Shown one piece after another: positions 35,676-48,450 of a stretch of 64,000 nucleotides of DNA (position 1 is its first letter; every line of letters begins with the position of its first letter). The position numbers and the translations under genes are program-made. The DNA is from Imbricaverruca yamaguchii. Taxonomy: Eukaryota; Arthropoda; Thecostraca; Neoverrucidae. Below the pieces are notes generated by a model. The model made no database searches, was not told the DNA's origin, and worked only from the letters and a program-made list of their open reading frames with translations. Location: positions 726,501 through 790,500 of the forward strand of contig JAOTOL010001388.1 of assembly GCA_034440575.1 (NCBI GenBank), written 5' to 3'.

Positions 35676-36914
35676 CCTGGTGCAGTTCAACCTCGACCTC
35701 AATCTCAACCTCGATCTCAATTTCGTACAGCTCGGTACTATACGTCTACCTATGTATGGACCTTAACCTCGTATATAAGAAGCATAAAAAGGTTTAGATC
35801 AAAATATCCGCCATTGAATTGTTCGAGATTAGTCCAAATAAGTTTGAGTGCCATATGGCTATGAGTCTCGCAGATATCTCGAACAAAAACCATGAGTGGG
35901 CAGTATTCAGGGGTCAGAAAAGTCACCGATCTGCCGACTGTCGTCGGAGACCACACACGCTAAGGTTAAGCTGATTTGAGAGACCAACAGCGAAGACTAA
36001 CACACGCAAAATCCAAGAAGTCAAGGTTCGAGACGTGCTTTTATGTTGCTTCCATTCGCCGGATTGTTATACTTTAAAAAGTGGCAACTCTTCTCGGTTC
36101 TGTCTGATCAAACTCCGCAGACTGCAGCCCATAAAGGCAGCCTCGCCGTAGTGTTCTAACGTGAACAAAGCTGCCCTTCAAATACTAATCTAGTACATCT
36201 TAACAATCTAGCATATATTTTTAACATACCAGATTTACGCTACCAAAAATACCAGATATCCACGGCGGCCACCGCAGCCAGTATGCGTTTCTCGGTGGTC
36301 GCAAGGAGACCACCCGTGCTAAGTCAATTGGCTCAAAAAATGAGAAAATCACAGACAAATGGTCGCAGGCTGGTCGCAGCGCGGGGCTTTAGTAGGCACT
36401 AGCAACAGGAAATAGTCGGGAAAGGGCAGCTGAGTCGGAAAAGAAGAGATTCAGATTTTGGATGATGTGAGGAAGGAATCGCTGAAGCGGACATTTGTGG
36501 AGCGAACAGAAGTGGTTGCCTAATTGTCAGTAAATGGGTACGATCGGAGTGGAAACCTATTTTTCTCGAGCTTTAATGATTTCATCTGAAGAGGTAGGTA
36601 TCTGAAGGTGGCAAAAGCCTGTGCCAGTACTGAAATTGAAATGGTTTGATGCGTCCGTTCAACTCTGAACGCACCGTAGATAACCCGACGATATGCATGT
36701 TGATTTTGGTGAACTTCAAGTCAACAGTTGGGCTCAATTTTTACTCATTCAAATTCATTGAGATCACCTCTGGCATGAGAAATGATCAAAGACGGAGGCA
36801 TTACCTGTTGTCCGTTCCCTCCAGTCATTACATAACATTTGGTGGATTGGGGGGGGGCGGCGGGGCGGAAATAACCATCCACCCAAATTGGTAGGCCATA
36901 TGAAAAAAATAATC
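35676..36914. other. No gene recognised
   Basis: A short run of ACCTCGACCTCAATCTCA-type repeats lies at 35690-35730. Otherwise there is nothing recognisable. Confidence 0.4.
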
Positions 36915-37195
36915 ACCTATGTTTGACATGATATGAATGTTAGAAGTGTTTCGTTGCCAATATTAGATCATTAGATTGGTTAAAAGGAGAACTTAGTGTG
37001 ACTGGTTTCTATTATAAATCATTTTCAAGCACTGAGTGTTTGATGCTTGAGTGTTTGATAATGATCTATAAAAGAAACCGGTCACACTAAGTTTTCTCTT
37101 TTTAACCAATTTAAAGAAATAATATTGGCACCCACTTCTAAGATCTTCATATCATGTCGAACATCCTGCCAACCATTTTCCACCTACTTTCTCAC
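36915..37195. repeat. Imperfect long inverted repeat, MITE-like
   Basis: ATTGGTTAAAAGGAGAACTT and the sequence after it (36974-37023) pair with 37056-37110. The pairing extends outward through GCCAATATTA, TTAGAAGTG and GACATGATATGAA blocks on both sides. The whole makes a hairpin of about 280 bases with a loop of about 30 that itself repeats GAGTGTTTGAT. Confidence 0.7.
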
Positions 37196-39073
37196 CTATG
37201 TTTCTAAAATTTTTGCCAGCCTTGCCCCCTCCATATCAAACCAGGTAAAATTTGCCACTGAGCTAACCTACTTCCGGTGCTGACAACAATGTCTGGTTCA
37301 TTGTTGCACCAGCTGCCTGCCATGTTAGTAAATGTGGAAAAGCTGTCCATGCAGTATATACTTCAAGGTTGATTTTATGTAGCAGAAATTTGTTTAAGTG
37401 AAAAACATTTGTGATCAGCAGTGGTGGATCTATATTAGGGCAAAATGGGCAATTTCCCCCCACCCCCACTAAACTGACAGATTTTGCTCAAAATCAATAT
37501 GTTTTTGGCACTTTTGTCCGTTTTGCACATTTACCTCCCAAACATTTGCCCTCCCTAAACAGCCCTGTAGCTCCGCCACTGATGATCAGCAGGTCCAAAT
37601 GCAACATAATCTGTGGGTAAATTTCATTTGTCAAAATTGAAAAGTTTGACCCAGTTACACTAATTTGATGAATTGTTTACCAGCTCTCCCCATGTTATGC
37701 TTATTTCCCCATGTAAATGTATACGTTATGCTCCACCTAGTGATTCCCCCAGATGAAAATTTCTGGACAGGTGTGCAAATGATCAGGAAGAGTAGGCCAA
37801 ATTAATGGGGACATTCAACATAGGGATGGAAAAAAGTTGGCTTAAATTGAATTTATGCCAGACAGTGGCCTATTATTATTTAAGGTGGCTTAAATTCACA
37901 ACACTTCTAGGCCCCACACTTCTAAGGCTCACAAACCATGGGTAGGGGAGAGTGGGCAAAGCAGACCACCTAAGGTTTGACATCCTGTAAGTCTAAGATG
38001 AGATGCATATGGAGGTGTGACCAACTCTTTGATGGAGCGCAATGCCTTGTCATCCTTTCTTTAATGGGGAAATTTTATCTAGATTTTATATAAAAAAACT
38101 GAGAAATCCTTGCTGAATGAGGGCACCTCAATTTGTATATTTTCAAAAATTGTGAGGCAAAATGGACCATTTCAATTGCACGCCATTTGTGTGAAATGCA
38201 AATGTCATGGGACATATATTGTTATTTGTGTATGGTAGCTTGTCTTAGAAACAGGAATTGCAAGCAATTTCAGCAAACGAATCTGCACTTTAATGGCATA
38301 GCCGTGTCCAGGGAGGTAGAAATTTGATATTTGATTCTCAATCGGAAATAAATCCCAAAATAACAATCTGGGACCAATGTAATATATTTCGTGGGTTGCT
38401 ATGACAACCTATTACACCTACAAAATGGAACTGGATCTGCCACTGTAAACAATAGGTTGCTTTCTAAGGGGTGGTCCACTTTGCCACAAAGCGAAGCTTG
38501 GGCATCTGGGGTTTGTCTTCGGATTATTTTTGTGAAGTATGACTCCTAACTACTGCAAGCTTGTTTAGCACTCAAATATTGATTTTAGAGAACATAGGTA
38601 TTAGAAACAAAAATCGATCTAGCCTAGTTGTTAAGATTTACAGATTTACGTTTAGTGAGATAAAAAAATGTATGGGAAAGTGGAAAAACAACATTTTAAA
38701 ATTTTGACACGAGATTAAAGCTTAAGACAAGATCTGAAATAGCCAAAAGCATGCACACTCCATGGGTCTTTCCACAAGGCAAATGAAATCTGGCTGAGGT
38801 AAAAGGCTATGGCAGGAGAGAGGGTGGTCCACTTTGCCCCACTTTCCCATGGATTGACAGTGTTGGTGTTTAACACAATACAAGTGTGAAATGCATGCAC
38901 TGAAGACCTACTGTGCATAACCAGATGGTTATTGACAGTTTCCACGTCAAAGTATGGATGCCAGCAGCACCAAAATCATATGTATTCATAATAGCCAGAA
39001 TAGCAAGAAAACATCACGAGTGAGTTTTGTGAAGACATTCCGTGGACTGCTCTAAAAATAATTCAAATTTGCT
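37196..39073. other. No gene recognised
   Basis: AT-rich, little repeat content shared with the rest of the window. GGTGGTCCACTTTGCC occurs at about 38470 and again near 38824, a local echo of unknown meaning. No gene found. Confidence 0.4.
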
Positions 39074-40418
39074 TTAACACGCGCCCTGGAGTGCCTCTGA
39101 AAATAACGCGCATTGGAGGGGGGGGGGGGCGGATTCCGCTCCCCTGCGATATCAGCTCCTATGAAGGCTAGAGCAACGAAATTCACGGAGTGGATGCGTA
39201 CGATAGTGAATTCTATTATGTGCAAAGTTCATGACCTTAGGTTAATATCTTCAAAGTCAAATGAGGTCAAAATAACAAAATGTTCTGGTTTTCCGTGGCT
39301 TGGCTTGTCATTATTATAGATCGCTATAGTTGTGTTTCAATGCTTCAAAATTAGGATTAATGATGCTTTGGACATTACTAATGATGCAATACAGATGTCA
39401 GATCCGCCATTTGACCTCAGGTCACCTATATAGGAGCACTTTATTAGGTCATTACCTGCTTCAGTTACCGGAACCGGGCTCCCATCCCCACTGCTCCGTT
39501 GGGCGGCTTGGCACAATCGGCTTCGCAAAGAAAGGAGTGAAATACATGAATAAAGTATGGAAACGCTTAGGCACACAATGACAAACAGTAGATTTCGGGA
39601 TGTATAGGGAGTAACATGTAAAGTGACATCAATCGCATGACAGTCATTTGCATTTATGACACATTCCAGTTGACCAAGTTTGGTTCCATTAGCCTATCAT
39701 GAACTTGACCTGACTTGACCTCGGTGACCTAACATGTCTTTTAAATTATATAGCATAACAATATGCATCAAACAAGTCGCTAGTATTGTCAAGAACACTT
39801 CCCTATTGCCAATATACGGGAAGCGCATCAGCGCCGATTTTTGGGGTCTGGCGCTGCGAATTGCTTTTACTTTAACGGCCGCTAACTTGAAAACCTCTCG
39901 GCCGATTTTCATTTTTCTTGCTTTAAACAATGCGCCGATGATTTCTAAGCAGGTACGCGAAACATTGCCTGTATATCGGACGGTATAATATGCAGTTATG
40001 TACGAAAAATCGGAAGGATTGACGGATTTCGTCATACCCCCTCTAGGGCGTGTGTTAACCTATTATGAACTTGACCTGACTTGGCCTCGGTGACTTGACA
40101 TGACTCTGGAACAATGTAGCATGACAATTTACATCAAACAAGTCGCTAGTTTTGCCAAGAACACTTCCTTTTTGCTAATAAACGGGAAGCGCATCAGCGC
40201 CGATATTTGTGATCTGGCGCTGATAATATATTTTGACTTTATCGACCCCTAATTCGAAAAATGTTCGGTAGATTTTCATTTTTCTTACTTCAAACAACGC
40301 CCCGATCATTTATTGGCAGGTATACAAACAATAGCGTATATCGCCAGGTAAAACGTGGAGTTATCTACGAAAAACCGAGGGGTGGGCGGATTTCGCCCCC
40401 CTCCAGTGCGCGTGTTAA
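39074..40418. mobile_element. TTAA-bounded family B element, copy 3
   Basis: TTAA at 39074-39077 and 40415-40418, internal TTAA at 40055-40058. It is very similar to copy 1 throughout, including the tail frame ending YMNKVWKRLGTQ. The flanking sequence across the insertion reads AAATTTGCT-TTAA-GCTTTGCC. Confidence 0.85.
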
Positions 40419-41819
40419 GCTTTGCCCCAAGCTTGTTCCAGCTATCCACCATTGACAGCTCAGGAATGCTGTAGGGCTTTCCATGCTCCAATGTGGGATC
40501 ATTTGTGCATAGCGAAGCATTACATGCTGACCCCCATGCCAGTGTCCTTACATTGTACCAGTCCAGGATTGGAGTCAAAATGTTTGATAAATGTGACAAA
40601 ACACAAAGGAAAGCAATTAATGCATCACAGTTGTGGTGTTTTCAAATGTATCCAAAGCTAAACCAAAATTTTAAAATTTGTCTCATATGCAATCGTAAGA
40701 GGTCAAATGAGTAGCCCTTGAAGGTTAGAATGTCAATGGTTACCATTTGTTTCCCACCCGAAAAATCATGCATTTAATGACATTGTCCTGCCCTCCCCCT
40801 GTCCCTCCTGGAAGGTGTGGGCTCCAGTTTTCATTATTTGCTCCATCTTACATCTTGCATGAATTTATTCACATTGTGCCCTAGTTGTTACTGAATGAAG
40901 CAAACAAAGTTGGGCTCTAGAATTGCAGAAGAAGCGCAGAGGGTTGATGATGGTGATGGTGAGAAGCCAGCAAAAAAGAGGATAAGAAAGGTGTGGAAGT
41001 GTGGGTATGATGGGTGCACATGGGCAGGCTCTGAACAAGGCATTTATTGGCACACAAAAAACATCATGGTGATTGTGGGCCCAAGAAGATGGGATATCCA
41101 TCAGAGAGCCAGCTGGGAACAAGTGGCCAGTGGTCTAGCTGGATGAGGGGCATAGGTGACAGGATGATGAACCCACTAATGAGCCAAAAATGAAAGCAAT
41201 GACAATATATATAATCATAGGGGAAAAGTGGCAAAATTCAAAGGATACTTATTTCTCTATCTAATTAGGCGATGCTTCTTTCCATATATAAATGAACGAC
41301 TCCTAGTATTGATAGGGTTTGGATATATGTGGCACTGCTAGCCTTTTAGCCAACCTAGCTACCAAGTTTAACTAGGCATTTTGGGATTTTGGGATGGCTG
41401 GTCACAGAGGTGGATCCAGAAAGCCACCCAGGGGGACCCAGTTTGAGTTAGGTGGGCCCATGCTGTGCTTGGGTCCCAGCTGATATGTCATTCTAGGGGG
41501 AAAGTTATGTCTGATGGGACCCTGCTGGTATTCAATATTCCAATCCTGGGGGGGGGGGGAGGAATGTGATGTCTAGTTAGGCCACATGTATTCCATGTTT
41601 TGATCCTGGGATATGTGAGGGAGCAGTGTGGTACATGCTGTCTGGATATGTAAGAACTGATGTCGTTTGAGATGGGGCAAAAGAATGGCTGGGTCACTTT
41701 TTTACTTTTGGGGGTCATGACCCAATTGGCCCTCCTGGATCCACCCCTGGCTAATCACATAAATATAAATTGCGCAATTTTATTCTTACTGTTCCTGATT
41801 GCAATAATTTGTGCTTCAA
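40419..41819. other. No gene recognised; one frame with a Cys-Cys-His pattern
   Basis: The plus strand at 40895-41146 is open for 83 codons with an acidic-basic N-terminus and VWKCGYDGCTWAG...IYWH, part of a C2H2 zinc-finger pattern missing the last His. It could be an exon of a zinc-finger gene or chance. Nothing else is recognised. Confidence 0.25.
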
Positions 41820-42430
41820 ACAGGCCCATCTGGTGGCACTGCTCACTGTGTAAGGGAGGAGGCTTCTCTGCCCACACCCTCATCGACGTCCAGTGACTGT
41901 GAACAGACAGACCAGACAACCACAATTTCACTGTATCCATCCCGTGCTGAATGCACATTTGCAGCAGTGCACAGATCCTCAGATATTTATTGACTGTCCA
42001 GATGTTTTCCAGTGCCTATGCATTCGTCTATTCTTTGAAAAAAATTGTGTAACTCAATGCTGCTGAATATTGCAATAATGGTAGTTCTCCAGGAATTAGT
42101 TTCACCTTTTTCAGTGTCATGGGTGCTCCAGTGCATCTGGTGACACTGTTCACTGTGTGGAAGAGGAGGTTGTTCCCCCGGACCCTCATTGACTCCCACT
42201 GCTGCGTGCAGTGACAGCAAACAGCCAAGCCACCGCCTCAGCACGTCCATCCAATGTTGATCACACATCAGCAGCAGTGCACAGATCTACAGGTATTTAT
42301 AGATTGTTCAGATGTTTTCCAGCGCCTGTGCATTCATCTGTTCTTTGCAAAATGTGTGGAATGCAGTGCTGCTGAATATCGCAACAATGGTAGCTATCCG
42401 GTATTAGGTTCACCTGTTTCTAAGGTTTCA
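41820..42430. repeat. Diverged tandem duplication of about 300 bp
   Basis: 41822-42110 and 42128-42420 share CATCTGGTG-CACTG-TCACTGTGT at the start, then GCAGCAGTGCACAGATC, GATGTTTTCCAG and CATTC-TCT-TTCTTTG blocks in the same order. Both keep a partly open frame with a conserved HCV-EE segment, so a duplicated exon is possible. Confidence 0.6.
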
Positions 42431-44384
42431 AGACTCTGGAGACATGCATTTTAGAAACCACACTGTTTCCATAAATTTACATTTTATTACCCACAGTAAA
42501 CAGGAGACTTCATTGCTGAACAGTTTGTGGTGTTTGTTTATGAAGTTTTTGTTTTGTTTTACTTTTATTTGTGATGTACCTCTTGCCATACAATTTAAAA
42601 GCCTCATAATGTGACGGATAAATAACCCATTCCTCCAAATTATGGAAGTTTGCAACATATGTGGCACAACATACTTCTTATCTGCAATAATCAGCTAAGC
42701 ATGCTCTGTCCCGTTGGTGTGCAGTTCATCCTGTGGCCCAATGATTGGGTCAGGTTAGGTAACCCAAATTGACCCAACTTGATGTATAAGGTGCTGAACA
42801 ATTTCAGTGTAACTTATTTTGTTATGGTTCCGTGGTTGAATAATACTGCACAATTTTTGGGTCTCAAACTTTTTGTTTAACTTTCATATGGCCCACAACA
42901 CACACCTGAGTAGAACCCATAACACTCTGAAAAAGGTGCCGTTCCACCACTTATGATTTCCAATTGTGTTTGACTTCACCATAATATTTTGTGATGAAAT
43001 TTTTGGCGCAGTAATTCACATGGTATGAAACTTAATGCTTACTCCTTTACCTATTGGAGGCGCCCCAGTGCTAAATAAAATCGCCCCAGCTCCTCCAGAA
43101 CCTGTCTGGGGTACCCCAAGCACACAGGCTGTATGCTTTACACCATTTTTCAACTTCGGCACCCTACCCCCACCCCCAGGCGCCCCTGATAAGCTTCCTG
43201 GCGCCTCAGAGTGAAAATGCCAAATTCTGAGTGAATTTATTACAGCCCCCTTAGGCAGATTTAGCTGGGCACGACATTCCATATGTCACTAGTTTTTGTT
43301 TTAGTCGATGAGATGGGGCCTGGCGAAGGCTCTTTGTCATAATCAATTTAACGTGTTTTTTAACTGGTGGTGGGCCGGGTATATTGATCGGAATTAATGC
43401 ATGGTTTATCTTTCGTGTGTACGGTCCTTCATGGTTGCAGGACATCCAAAAAGCAGCAACGAATTTGTATTTGAATGCAAAGTGCCACATGCTCATATTG
43501 CTCATTTTCCTCCTTATACGCTTTTTGGGTAGGAGACTACGCACGATTGCTTCGGTTTGGTCGGCGGCCAACTTGATGGTATTTTTACCCCTGGCAGTAT
43601 TTACATCATCTTCCGATGCTCGAGGTCTAGTAAAAAGGTAGCACAGGCTATGTTAAGTCTCCTGAAATCACTGCCGAATCTAGGGAGAAGGAGAAGGACC
43701 AGCTTGTGACCGGATACAATTGGCTGGGACCGGGACCAGGTGACCGGAACCAGGTGACCGGGACCAATGGGCTGTGATCGGGGCCGGGATCTCACCGAAC
43801 CGGTTGTAAGGCAGTCTTTAGCTAAGCACAGTGTTTAATTTCTCCTCAGCTTAAGATCACTCCCCACTCCAAAACTGAACCACTTTCTACCAATGAACAT
43901 GTCTGGAATAGGTTCTGACGCTGCTGCCACGTCGCCAAAGCAGGCTGGAAGCAGCACACAATATTATGCAAAAAGACTGTTGCCAATACTTGTGCATTTT
44001 CCGAAGAGACTGCAAGTGCAATCGCTGTCCTGTCACCTGAGGAGCTAGCGGGTGAGTTTATCGTCGGTCAGAATATACTGAGGAATATATTACAGTACGG
44101 TCCGGGCTAACTAATGTCGATGTCGTCTTGTATACACAAAGTCAGCATAAACTGGAATAAGTGATGCTGAAACACCCTGGTAGCTCACTGCTTCATTGTG
44201 AATACCCGGTTACATAGGTTCGCATTTCAGACGTTGGAGCTTCGTTCTCTTTGAGTTTCTTTCTTCTTCGTATACGTGTTTCATTTCATTTCTCTCAGTT
44301 TTCAGTGGTTCTCTCCAGAATGCATCAAATCCGTCGGTTGCACAGCTAATGTTGGCTCGCTTTGCAGCCAGATCTTGTATACTT
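42431..44384. other. No gene recognised
   Basis: The minus strand at 43251-43571 is open for 106 codons with a basic PKKRIRRK near the N-terminus; unrecognised. Bases 43690-43795 contain repeated GACCGG(G/A)ACCAGGTGACC blocks. Confidence 0.3.
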
Positions 44385-44490
44385 AACGGCCAGGAAGTGC
44401 ATACTTAGTTGCTCAGAAGTGCATACTTGTTGGCCCGGAAGTGCATAGTTGTGGTCCGGAAGTGCATATTTAGCGGCCCGGAAGAGCATT
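44385..44490. repeat. Short tandem repeat, about 24-bp unit
   Basis: Five imperfect copies of GGCCCGGAAGTGCATACTT. Confidence 0.8.
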
Positions 44491-44602
44491 CTGAGCAGGC
44501 AACCGTGTGTCTGACATTATACATTGCTTTACAGCAACAGTCGTAGAAATCAGTTCAGCTTTGGATCAAAGCAATCCCACACCATATTTAATCTTATGCA
44601 CC

Positions 44603-45081
44603 CCAGCTCGGCAGTCAGTCTGTGGCCAGATTCTACAGCTCTGCGATCAGTCTGTGGTCAGATTAGACAGCTCGGCGGTCAGTCTGTGGTTAGATTAGAC
44701 AGCTCGGCGGTCAGTCTGTGGTCAGATTAGACAGCTCGGCGGTCAGTCTGTGGCCAGATTAGACAGCTCGGCGGTCAGTCTGTGGTCAGATTAGACAGCT
44801 CGGCGGTCAGTCTGTGGTTAGATTAGACAGCTCGGCGGTCAGTCTGTGGTCAGATTAGACAGCTCGGCGGTCAGTCTGTGGTCAGATTCGACAGCTCGGC
44901 GGTCAGTCTGCGACCACATTTGGCAGCTCGGCGGTCAGTCTGTGGTTAGATTCGACAGCTCGGCGGTCAGTCTGTAGTTAGATTCGACAGCTCGGAGGTC
45001 AGTCTGCGGCCAGATTCTACAGCTCGGCGGTCAGTCTGCAGCCACATTTGGCAGCTCGGCAGTCAGTTTGCGACCACATCT
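44603..45081. repeat. 32-bp minisatellite
   Basis: About 15 copies of a 32-bp unit containing CAGCTCGGCGGTCAGTCTGT. Central units are nearly identical; edge units are more diverged, as expected for arrays that turn over in the middle. Confidence 0.95.
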
Positions 45082-45366
45082 GGCGGCGTTACCGCCGAAC
45101 TCCGGTGACATACGCCACACGGTGCCGATGGCCGACATCCGTCTCGAGGCGCAGATGGGTGCAGACGCCACCATCAAGCGCTCGTTTTGTGCCGTTCGGT
45201 CTGGCGCACAGCTGAGCGCGCCACACGACCGACGGCCGGCCGTCTGACCCGTGACGTGTCGGCCGGGGCGGCCGAGCACCGGCGCCAGATGAGCCTGGCG
45301 CCGCGCGCCGCCAGCTCGGCTGAGCGCAGCTCCGAGCACCAGTCATCTGATCTAGGGTGTGCTGGT
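45082..45366. other. GC-rich sequence, no gene recognised
   Basis: CpG-rich between two minisatellites. Frames on both strands are open but unrecognised. Confidence 0.35.
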
Positions 45367-45536
45367 CGGGCGACTTGGAACACCGTCTGTCTGACCTGGT
45401 ATGTCGACTCAGAACACCATCCATCTACTCTGGGATGTTCACTCGAAACACCGCCCATCTACTCTGGGACGTCGACTCAGAACACCGCCCATCTGCTCCA
45501 GGATGCCGAGTCGGTACACCATCCATCTGCTCCGGC
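45367..45536. repeat. 34-bp minisatellite
   Basis: About five copies with an ATGTCGACTCAGAACACC core followed by CCATCTACTCTGGG. A 50-base direct duplication (GGCGCGCGGATAC...GCCGGCAGAC) follows at about 45572-45655. Confidence 0.85.
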
Positions 45537-46045
45537 GTGCACTGGACCGTCACTGTCGCCAGGCGACGAGTTCGGCCGGCGCGCGGATACTGCGCCGGCA
45601 GACCCCGTCGGGAAATAAGTTCGACAGGCGCGCGGATACCGTGCCGGCAGACTCCGCCGCGGACCTGACGTTCCATCATCGCCGGATGCCGCCGCTACAG
45701 CCAATCTTGCATGGCTGCCCGGCCCGCCCAGACGGCAGCCCAATCCCAGCCGCTGACACTCGAGCAGCTCAGATGCAGACCCTGGCGAGCATCGACTCAT
45801 CGCCGGCCCGTGCCGCCGCAGACGTCTCTGGTAGGCTGTGGGTTCGGTACAGCTGTGCGCTGATTGAATACCTTGTTCTCATATTGCAAAAATAATCCCA
45901 TTGCAGGTTTATTGGACGGCCTTACCGCCGGTGACGGGTCTCAAATCACGATAGCAATATACGCCAGGGAAGACTTATTGCCGTCTAACTTAGCTTTTTT
46001 ATTTTGCCCATGAGATTGATGCATACGAACACAGATATGAATGCA
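45537..46045. other. No gene recognised
   Basis: GC-rich up to about 45840, then AT-rich. Apart from the duplication noted above, nothing is recognised. Confidence 0.35.
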
Positions 46046-46198
46046 CGTGCAGACACACACACATACATGCACACAAACGCACACATACACATATCCACAC
46101 ATACACACACATACATACACACAAACGTACATATGCACACATACACACAAACGTACATATGCACACATACACACACACACATACACATGCACACACAG
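46046..46198. repeat. CA-rich microsatellite
   Basis: Interrupted ACACATACACA/ACAAACGTACATATGCACAC repeats. Cys-Val-rich frames through it are artefacts. Confidence 0.95.
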
Positions 46199-47646
46199 AG
46201 CTAAGATCAAAATCCTGACCACGCTATTCACATCGGTATTATGCAATAACTATTAATGTCCAGTCGGTATGGAAACAACCGACAACGCCAAGCGAATACG
46301 TCAGTCAGAATGTTCGAGGCATGGTGCACCGTGGATGATGAAATCCAATCTGAGTAGGGGCAGTCCCTAAGCGAGCTATGCGCATGTGCCATTGTGGTTC
46401 CAGTGACTGATGTCAGTCTACCTCCCAGAACTCCACAAATAACGTGGACATCTATGATGCAAATAATGCTCATCTATGATGCATTATAAGGCCGTCTGAT
46501 CTCCATGCGGTACCCGGACGACGGGCATGCGTGTCAAAGACTACTCAGAACCATCATATATACAACCTGAAGACCACGAGCTCGCAGGCGCGCTGAATGA
46601 ACAATGGACATCCAACTGTAGGAGACTGTTGGCTGCATAGACTGTTCCGCCTTACTTTCGTGTACAGCGGTACGGCCCGTCGACGCCTGGGAGTTAGAGT
46701 GTACCGACATACAGAAAGGAGTGGCGGTACATATCCGGGCATCAGCAATACGTAGAAGAGCATGAGGCAACCTTGCAGGAAGTAAGCCATCACCATGTGA
46801 TGGAAAATGGCATGAGGGACTAGGGAGTCAGGAACGACATACTTCTGAGAACTCCTGGGCACGGGTCGGTTTGAACCGAGCCTTGAGAATCCGAACTTTG
46901 AGGCTTGTCTTCGTTATTTTTAACAGACATCAATGACCACCAATGGACACCCCAACCAGCAGTGACCGATGGACCATGAACAGTGAAGAGTAAAGGTCAT
47001 GCTGAACCCGGATGCAACCCGGATTCATGGTAGTAAATTGGAAAGGTTTCGGCACTGGCATATACAAACCCACTAATAATCGACAAGATAATCGTACCGT
47101 TCAGCGAATATGATTAAGAATGAAATAATTAAAGAATTAGAGAAGAATGATGAAGACGTTGAACATTTGGTGTGCATAATGGTGGATGGCACCGGCTCAA
47201 ATGATGCGCATAGTGGTGGATAGCATCGGCTGAAATGCACGTCACATCATTAATTCCTGAAGCGTTCCATTTCCATTAGGATTCTACTGACATCAACATC
47301 CTTTTAATCTATGGACTCAGCAGAAACTAAGGCACTGTCGTCTATTTTATGAAAGAAAAGAGTACCCAAGTAAAGAATTAGAACCGGTATAACTGTCGTC
47401 CTCTGAACATAACTCAACTATGCAATGAACCTGGGTGAACTACATATAGTGGACAGTTTTGGAACGAAAAGCAGCACACCAGGACATAATGTACCGGACG
47501 CAATGCTAACTGCCTATTGGACGAAAAACTAAACAATACCATGTATATTATTTGACAAAAAAGGAAGAATGTGCATTGTATTGGATAGCCAATGCGGGCT
47601 GAACAGACCATTGGAATGGCATGAAATGCCATGGTGCAGGCCAATA
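46199..47646. other. No gene recognised
   Basis: No gene, shared repeat or motif recognised. GATGGTGGATGGCACCGGCT-like and ATAGTGGTGGATAGCATCGG sequences near 47178 and 47209 are a small duplication. Confidence 0.4.
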
Positions 47647-47985
47647 TGCTTGACTTGCACCTCATCTACCTGACATAGGCTGCACCTCACCTGCACCTCA
47701 TCTCCCTGACAGAGGCCATGCCCGACCTCATCTGCCTGCCAGATGTCACGCCTGACCAGCACCTCATTTGCATGACAATGGCTATGCCTGACCTTATCTG
47801 CCTGACAAAGGTCACATCTGACCTCATCTGCCTGACAGAGGCCACACCTTACCTGTACCTCATCTACCTGACAGGGGCCGTACCTCACCTGCGTCTCATC
47901 TGCATGACAGAGGTCACTCCTGACCTGCGCCTAATCTGCCTGACAGGGACCACACCTGACCTCAACTGTCTGGCAAAGGCCACGC
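47647..47985. repeat. 30/36-bp minisatellite
   Basis: About ten imperfect copies of CTCATCTGCCTGACAGAGG(CC/TC)ACxCCTGACCTGC, with some units lacking the last six bases. Both lengths are multiples of three, so it stays open in frame. Confidence 0.85.
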
Positions 47986-48051
47986 AGCCAACTGTACTCC
48001 ATTTACTCACGCTATAAGCGACAGCTAACTCTCAAACAGAACGCCGTTCAT

Positions 48052-48265
48052 GTTCTTCAGTCTACTGAAGACATTGACACGTGGTATTGCAGGCGCTGCT
48101 CTTTTTCACTTCTTGAGCCCACTGAAGACATTGGCATGTGGTGTTGCAACACTTCTTCAACCGGCTGAAGACATTGCCATGTCGTGTTGCAGGTGTTGCT
48201 CACAACACTTCTTCAGTCAACTGATGACATCGGCATGTGATGCTACAGGTGCTACTCACAACACT
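48052..48265. repeat. About 60-bp tandem repeat, four diverged copies
   Basis: Each unit has ACTGAAGACATTG, CATGTGGTGTTGCAGG and CTCACAACACTTCTTCAG blocks. Confidence 0.75.
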
Positions 48266-48386
48266 GCCAGTCGCACGAGTCGCACACACCTGGGGTGGGT
48301 GGTCGGTCGAGAAGCTGTCACATTTTGGCTAAGAAAAGACCAACTTTGTTTTCTACCCAAATCCCATGCTTGGAATGTTTGCTGCA
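48266..48386. other. No gene recognised
   Basis: Short spacer without recognisable content. Confidence 0.3.
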
Positions 48387-48450
48387 TTAACTCACGCACT
48401 GGAGGGAAATGACGGGGGGGAGGAAACCTTCCACCACCCCTCTTTGTCAA
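48387..48450. mobile_element. Solo terminus of a TTAA-type element related to family B
   Basis: TTAACTCACGCACTGGAGGG is followed by a G-run, the AGGAAACCTTCC core and a C-run: the same end design as family B. No partner end is found within about 1.5 kb. Confidence 0.5.

Noticed and set aside
44603..45081. CRISPR-like array
   Set aside because: The repeats are contiguous with no unique spacers, in an animal genome; this is a minisatellite. The same applies to the other arrays.
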